DNA of 57,355 nt from the NCBI GenBank assembly GCA_009778325.1, contig WRJZ01000040.1:1-57355 (forward strand). The letters are read 5' to 3'. Shown here piece by piece: positions 54,048 through 57,355 of the stretch. Each line of letters opens with the position of its first letter. Position 1 is the first letter of the stretch. This stretch comes from Candidatus Endomicrobium neocapritermitis (GTDB lineage Bacteria; Elusimicrobiota; Endomicrobiia; Endomicrobiales; Endomicrobiaceae). The notes under the pieces were generated by a model. That model did not search any database. It was not told the origin of the DNA and saw only the letters and a list, made by a program, of their open reading frames with translations. The translations under genes and the position numbers were made by a program.

Positions 54048-54174
54048 ACAGTTAATAATTAATAGTTAATAGATAATAGTTGTTGTATTTCGGCGAAGCC
54101 GAAATCTGTTAATTAGTTTTTGCCTATGCAAAAACACCGAAACTATTACTTATTAGTTATTAACTATTAACTGT
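54048..54174. repeat. Palindromic intergenic element, 7-bp-repeat arms and two inner hairpins (C)
   Basis: Left heptamers are GTTAATA, ATTAATA, GTTAATA, GATAATA, GTTGTTG (54051-54085); the right arm is the near complement ending ACTGT at 54174. Inner hairpins are ATTTCGGC-GAA-GCCGAAAT (54087-54105) and GTTTTTGC-CTAT-GCAAAAAC (54116-54135). It lies between the lipoprotein gene stop and the DUF4139 gene start. Confidence 0.88.
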
Positions 54175-54184
54175 CTTTTTTATC

Positions 54185-54772
54185 CTATTGTCTCGGCAGA
54201 GAACGCAGCAGCAATCTGACTGCGCCGTTTAAAGCCGAAATTAAATCCAACCCTTCGAATGTTTGAGAGTTTGACCAAACTATTTTTCCGGTAGCTGTAT
54301 CAATCATATGCGCTGCAATACCGACTGTTGCATTGCTTGCCATAATCCTGCTGTTTCCGCCGCCTAATCCGAAAGCAGGCCCCAAATCATATACGTTTGA
54401 CCCGCCTATCTCTACCATATCGTTGCCGTGAATAAAGATATGATTGTGTCCGCTGCTTCTATGGTCCGGAGTTGTAATTAAAAACCTTCTTTCAGGCATA
54501 AAAGAAATTACGCTGCCTTCAATAACCGCATCCGCTTCGGAATCCCCGGTTACGATAGTGTATCCTCTCTCCAGCAGCTGCCTTATGAAAGCGCTCCTTA
54601 CAACGCTTCCAGAATTGGGCTGTCCCGAGGCCGGAGTAAAATTCCCTACTCTGACGGTTTGTATAGAAGCAAAATGAAAATCCTGCTTTATAAACGCCCT
54701 GTTAGACGCGCATCCCGTTAAAAAAATAAAAAAGGCGGCCGCTAAAGAGATAATTTTAATCATTATTTTCAT
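54185..54772 (-). CDS. Lipoprotein, possibly CsgG/LpoB-like fold
   Basis: The 195-aa protein has a lipoprotein signal with TGC at Cys21 (FLTGCAS). The mature part reads like a small alpha/beta domain: QTVRVGNFTPASGQPNSGS, then SAFIRQLLERGYTIVTGDSEADAVIEGSV and, after a loop, NATVGIAAHMIDTATGKIVWSN. 'Named value, ranked component, sum over sub-parts' features of CsgG/LpoB-type lipoproteins (a helix then DxxxEG-V and IDtxTGkIvWS) are recognisable, but I cannot fix a family. It overlaps the TPR gene by 17 bases, so both are co-translated. A role in envelope assembly is inference. Confidence 0.75.
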   Translation of the reverse strand: MKIMIKIISLAAAFFIFLTGCASNRAFIKQDFHFASIQTVRVGNFTPASGQPNSGSVVRSAFIRQLLERGYTIVTGDSEADAVIEGSVISFMPERRFLITTPDHRSSGHNHIFIHGNDMVEIGGSNVYDLGPAFGLGGGNSRIMASNATVGIAAHMIDTATGKIVWSNSQTFEGLDLISALNGAVRLLLRSLPRQ

Positions 54773-55181
54773 CCTTGAGCTGTCTTATATGTTTTTCGGC
54801 CAAAGAACGCAAAGCCGCGTCTTTAGAATGCTTAATAATTCTCTGCCATTTATCAATGGCTTTCTGCGAATCGCCTTCTTTTTCGTAAATCATCGCAAGC
54901 ATATAATGCGCCGCGACAATTTTCCTGTCTATTTTCAAGGCTTCCTGCAAACTGTTTTTGGCTTCTTCATAATTACCGCGCTCAAGCCATATAAGCCCCA
55001 TTGCCATGTGATTATCTGAAGAACGCGGATTGTTTTCAAGTTCAATTTTAACTATAGCCATGGCTTCGTCGGTTTGACCGTCATTTAAAAGCATTAATGC
55101 TTTTTCCAATTGGTACGCAGCGCCCCACGCCTGACAGAAAACAAAAACGGATAAAACAACTCCAAAAAAAATCTTTTTCAT
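54756..55181 (-). CDS. Exported TPR protein
   Basis: I chose ATG 55181, preceded by GGGG and giving a signal peptide (MKKIFFGVVLSVFVFCQAWG). A longer frame from 55250 would add residues translated from palindromic element D and is rejected. The 141-aa product contains about three tetratricopeptide repeats: ALMLLNDGQTDEAMAIVKIEL, HMAMGLIWLERGNYEEAKNS and HYMLAMIYEKEGDSQKAIDK. TPRs mediate protein contacts. It overlaps the lipoprotein gene, so the two products may form an envelope complex. Confidence 0.85.
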   Translation of the reverse strand: MKKIFFGVVLSVFVFCQAWGAAYQLEKALMLLNDGQTDEAMAIVKIELENNPRSSDNHMAMGLIWLERGNYEEAKNSLQEALKIDRKIVAAHYMLAMIYEKEGDSQKAIDKWQRIIKHSKDAALRSLAEKHIRQLKDENND

Positions 55182-55196
55182 GGTTACCCCTGAAAG

Positions 55197-55324
55197 ACAG
55201 TTAATAATTAACAAATAACAATTAACAATTTTTGTGTTTTTGCGAAGCAAAAACCTATTAACATGTTTCGCTTATGCGAAACTCCGTCATTGTTCATTGT
55301 TAATTATTAATTGTTAATTGCCGT
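55197..55324. repeat. Palindromic intergenic element, 7-bp-repeat arms and two inner hairpins (D)
   Basis: Left heptamers are GTTAATA, ATTAACA, AATAACA, ATTAACA (from 55200); right heptamers are TCATTGT, TCATTGT, TAATTAT, TAATTGT, TAATTGC (55287-55321). Inner hairpins are GTTTTTGC-GAA-GCAAAAAC (55236-55254) and GTTTCGC-TTAT-GCGAAAC (55265-55282). The right arm codes the last residues and stop of rpiB. Confidence 0.88.
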
Positions 55325-55780
55325 CCTACATTGGTTCTTTTCAATTTCTTTTATCTTCAATATTCTTTGTTCATGACGGGATTCAAACGGAGTTTCAAGC
55401 CATATTTTTATCCTGTGGCAAAGCTCGCTCACGGTCGCTTTTCTCGAACCCAGACACAAAATATCAGCGTTGTTATGCTGCGCTGCAAGAACCGCGGTAT
55501 CTTCATCCCAGCACGGAGCGGCAATTATTCCGTGCACTTTGTTAGCCGCTATGCACATGCCTATTCCGGTACCGCAGATAAGAACCCCTTTTTCGGCTTT
55601 ACCCTGTAAAACCGCCTGTGCGACTTTAACGGCATAATCCGGATAATCGCAGCTTCCTTCTTCCCGAAAACCAAGATCTTCAACTTCGTACCCGATGCTG
55701 GTCAAATACTCTTTAACCGTATTTCTTACTTCCGCTGCCGCATGATCATTTCCAAACGCCACTTTTTTAATTTTTTTCAT
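55307..55780 (-). CDS. rpiB: Ribose-5-phosphate isomerase B
   Basis: This RpiB/LacA-LacB family isomerase, 157 aa, interconverts ribose-5- and ribulose-5-phosphate. The N-terminal FGNDHAA (residues 9-15) and catalytic Cys69 in ICGTGIGM are present, with HNNADILCLGSR near 110. The start overlaps pduL by four bases (ATGA). The last residues (TAINN) and stop codon lie in the right arm of element D, so the tail is repeat-derived and slightly longer than usual. With transketolase and DeoB it channels ribose from nucleosides into the pentose phosphate pathway. The family can also isomerise allose-6-phosphate, so specificity is inferred. Confidence 0.94.
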   Translation of the reverse strand: MKKIKKVAFGNDHAAAEVRNTVKEYLTSIGYEVEDLGFREEGSCDYPDYAVKVAQAVLQGKAEKGVLICGTGIGMCIAANKVHGIIAAPCWDEDTAVLAAQHNNADILCLGSRKATVSELCHRIKIWLETPFESRHEQRILKIKEIEKNQCRTAINN

Positions 55781-56355
55781 TTTATTATTTCCGCTCTATC
55801 GCCGTTTTTTATTAATGCCGCATTGGCTTCTTCTATATCCAAATGGCATTCAAGTTCGGCGTTATTTTTATCTACTCTGATTACTGCATTTTCAAAAACA
55901 AGAGCTCTTTCGCCTGAAACTTTTACGGAAACAGCGTCTCCCGTCTTAAGGTTCATTTCCGATGCATCTTTCTCGGTGAAATGCACGTGCCTTTTCGCTA
56001 CGATACAGCCTTCATTAAGTTTAACCGACCCCTTCGGTCCTTTTAAAGTCGCTCCGGCAGAACCTTTTAAATTCCCCGAAAGCCTGACAAAAGCTTCAAC
56101 ACCTATTTTTCTGGCTTCGGCAACGGTAATTTCAACCTGCGTCTGAATCCTTTCCGGACCTACAATTCTTACATTTTCCAAAGTTCCTTTCGGGCCGGAA
56201 ACGTCAACGGTTTCATTTGCCGCAAACTGTATCGGCTGCATTAAGACTTTTTTAGACGTTAATTTATAACCTGCCCCGAAAAGCATTTCCACATGCTCTC
56301 TTGACAAATGAATGTGTCTGTTAGACACGTTTACGGTTACAAATTTCTTTTCCAT
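55777..56355 (-). CDS. pduL: PduL-type phosphotransacylase
   Basis: PduL transfers acetyl or propanoyl groups between CoA and phosphate and is unrelated to classic Pta. The two beta-barrel halves each carry zinc-ligand histidines: SNRHIHLSREHVE at 11-23 and AKRHVHFTEKDASEM in the second half; PIQFAANETVDVSGPKG and LSGNLKGSAGATLKGPKGSV are the other conserved strands. At 192 aa it lacks the N-terminal encapsulation helix of microcompartment PduLs, so it is probably cytosolic and serves acetate fermentation. Overlap with rpiB and closeness to tpiA and deoC suggest it handles the acetyl-CoA made from deoxyribose-derived acetaldehyde; that is inference. No strong Shine-Dalgarno is visible. Confidence 0.94.
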   Translation of the reverse strand: MEKKFVTVNVSNRHIHLSREHVEMLFGAGYKLTSKKVLMQPIQFAANETVDVSGPKGTLENVRIVGPERIQTQVEITVAEARKIGVEAFVRLSGNLKGSAGATLKGPKGSVKLNEGCIVAKRHVHFTEKDASEMNLKTGDAVSVKVSGERALVFENAVIRVDKNNAELECHLDIEEANAALIKNGDRAEIIK

Positions 56356-56368
56356 AAATTTTTTAGAG

Positions 56369-56424
56369 ATCCCCGATTAAAACGCTCGGGGATGATTTTT
56401 TTAATTTAAAAAATTAAAAAAATC
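56369..56424. terminator. Two hairpins between tpiA and pduL
   Basis: ATCCCCGA (56369-56376) pairs with TCGGGGAT (56386-56393), followed on the plus strand by a T7 run. Next to it, GATTTTTTTAA...TTAAAAAAATC (56394-56424) is a second AT-rich hairpin beginning at the tpiA stop on the minus strand. On the minus strand the GC hairpin has no T-run after it, so it may attenuate or protect mRNA ends rather than stop transcription into pduL. Confidence 0.5.
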
Positions 56425-57175
56425 ATTTTGAATATTTTACAAGCTGCGTGAAAGAATCAGCTTCAAGACTTGCTCCGCCGACCAAACCTCCGTCAATATC
56501 CGGCTGTTTCATAAGGTCGGATACATTTTTCGGGTTTACGGAACCGCCGTAAAGAATTCTCACTTTATCGGCAGCGTCATTATATACTTTTTTGTAAAGT
56601 TGTCTTATAAAAGAATGAACTTCCTGCGCCTGCTCGGGTGTCGCGGTTTTTCCGGTGCCTATCGCCCAGACAGGTTCATAAGCTATTACAACTGTTGCAG
56701 CTTCTTCAGCGGTAAGATTTGCCAAACCGCCTCTAATCTGCGTTTCAATCACTTTAAAAGTTACGTTATTTTCTCTTTCTTCAAGCGTTTCGCCGACGCA
56801 CACAACAGGAATAAGCCCTGCGCCGAAAGCGGCTTTTGTTCTTTTATTTACGGTTTCATCCGTTTCCCCGAAATACTGCCTTCTTTCGGAGTGTCCGATT
56901 ATAGCGTAAGAGCAGCCTGCATCTTTTACCATAGAAGGAGAAATCTCGCCGGTAAACGCGCCTTTTGCTTCCCAGAAAAGATTTTGGGATCCTAAATTTA
57001 TATTTGAGCCTTTAATTTCTTTAAATACCGCATACAGCGCCGTATATGTAGGGCAAACAAGTATTTCAACATCTTTAACGTCTGCAACTGCTGCTTTCAA
57101 GGCTTTTACCATCGATATCGCTTCATCAATGGTTTTGTTCATCTTCCAATTTCCTGCCATCAACGGTTTTCTCAT
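56423..57175 (-). CDS. tpiA: Triosephosphate isomerase
   Basis: This is a TIM-barrel enzyme interconverting dihydroxyacetone phosphate and glyceraldehyde-3-phosphate; 250 aa is standard. Active-site residues are Asn9 and Lys11 in AGNWKMNKT, the catalytic His in IIGHSERRQYFGE near 94, and the catalytic Glu in AYEPVWAIGTGKTATPEQAQE, with the flexible loop following. ILYGGSVNPKN and GGLVGGASLEADSF complete the phosphate site. AAGGAG precedes ATG 57175. It is the first gene after a good promoter and appears to lead the minus-strand series that ends with the Na/Pi cotransporter. Confidence 0.97.
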   Translation of the reverse strand: MRKPLMAGNWKMNKTIDEAISMVKALKAAVADVKDVEILVCPTYTALYAVFKEIKGSNINLGSQNLFWEAKGAFTGEISPSMVKDAGCSYAIIGHSERRQYFGETDETVNKRTKAAFGAGLIPVVCVGETLEERENNVTFKVIETQIRGGLANLTAEEAATVVIAYEPVWAIGTGKTATPEQAQEVHSFIRQLYKKVYNDAADKVRILYGGSVNPKNVSDLMKQPDIDGGLVGGASLEADSFTQLVKYSK

Positions 57176-57221
57176 GACAACTTTCTCCTTTTATTTATTG
57201 GATATGTATTATTAAGGTAAA

Positions 57222-57250
57222 ATTTTATCAGATTCGGAATGGATTTTCAA
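57222..57250 (-). promoter_or_regulatory. tpiA: Sigma-70-type promoter for tpiA
   Basis: On the minus strand TTGAAA (57250-57245), a 17-bp spacer and TAAAAT (57227-57222). The start codon is 47 bases downstream of the -10 with AAGGAG before it. Confidence 0.6.
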
Positions 57251-57270
57251 TCTGTTTTGCGAAAACTGTC

Positions 57271-57326
57271 ATTTAAAAATTAAAACTGGACTGAATTTAA
57301 AAAGATTTAAAAATTAAAAGTGGACT
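57271..57326. repeat. 22-bp direct repeat upstream of tpiA
   Basis: ATTTAAAAATTAAAACTGGACT at 57271-57292 recurs at 57305-57326 with one change (C to G). The copies are 34 bp apart start to start, just upstream of the tpiA promoter. They could be operators or part of another repeat element running out of the window. Confidence 0.6.
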
Positions 57327-57355
57327 GGACTATATAAAATACTTTAATCCAATTT

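Noticed and set aside
55182-55250. N-terminal extension of the TPR protein
   Set aside because: Those codons are element D heptamers, and the signal peptide begins at ATG 55181.
38631-55324. CRISPR arrays
   Set aside because: The tandem units are 7-8 bp, degenerate and without spacers, and no cas genes are present.
55777-56355. Bacterial microcompartment locus
   Set aside because: PduL has no encapsulation helix and no BMC shell protein or aldehyde dehydrogenase gene is in the window.

Overview
The left 27 kb (1-27120) is one uninterrupted minus-strand reading frame of at least 9,040 codons that runs off the left edge. It starts at ATG 27120 with a good Shine-Dalgarno and follows a 210-residue exported protein by one base. 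Reading N to C, I see an export-type leader, a GxxH-containing extracytoplasmic domain, membrane segments, an HEXXH motif, a complete SecA-type ATPase motor, a polytopic membrane block, coiled coils and long helical stretches. These are followed by tandem 'YPV' beta modules and a membrane-embedded domain whose motifs align in order with eukaryotic 1,3-beta-glucan synthases (FKS/callose synthase, GT48). That last combination is the most unusual thing in the window.

From 28.2 to 33.1 kb is a redox/export group. It contains a secreted flavodoxin, a Tat-signal lipoprotein aldo-keto reductase with a C-terminal ferredoxin, a NapH-like polyferredoxin with a NapG-like tail, and tatA and tatC. From 33.1 to 40.8 kb are mixed genes: a DUF1893 lipoprotein, VOC, YqaA-type and MscS membrane proteins, a cupin, a CDGSH protein, an exported PEBP, a SagB-type nitroreductase lipoprotein and a Na/Pi cotransporter with an Ig-like domain.

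From 40.9 to 57.2 kb all genes are on the minus strand and mostly concern nucleoside and sugar-phosphate catabolism (tpiA, pduL, rpiB, deoC, split transketolase, deoB, punA, deoA, recJ, mtnP, cdd). Around them are a TPR protein, a lipoprotein, a DUF4139 protein and a triple-GAF membrane protein. Together the enzymes would turn nucleosides into glyceraldehyde-3-phosphate and acetaldehyde, with PduL as phosphotransacylase for ATP yield; no acetaldehyde dehydrogenase or microcompartment shell gene is in view.

The right 30 kb is studded with palindromic intergenic elements. Their arms are degenerate tandem 7-bp or 8-bp repeats, different in sequence from copy to copy but complementary within each copy. 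Several supply stop codons of the preceding gene and end just before the Shine-Dalgarno of the next.

Organism: a low-GC, double-membrane, probably fermentative anaerobe (lipoproteins, Tat, MscS, split transketolase, PduL). A giant SecA-containing protein recalls Omnitrophota and relatives; an Elusimicrobiota (Endomicrobium-like) source also fits. No rRNA or universal marker is present, so this remains inference. I saw no tRNA, rRNA, CRISPR, phage or transposase gene.
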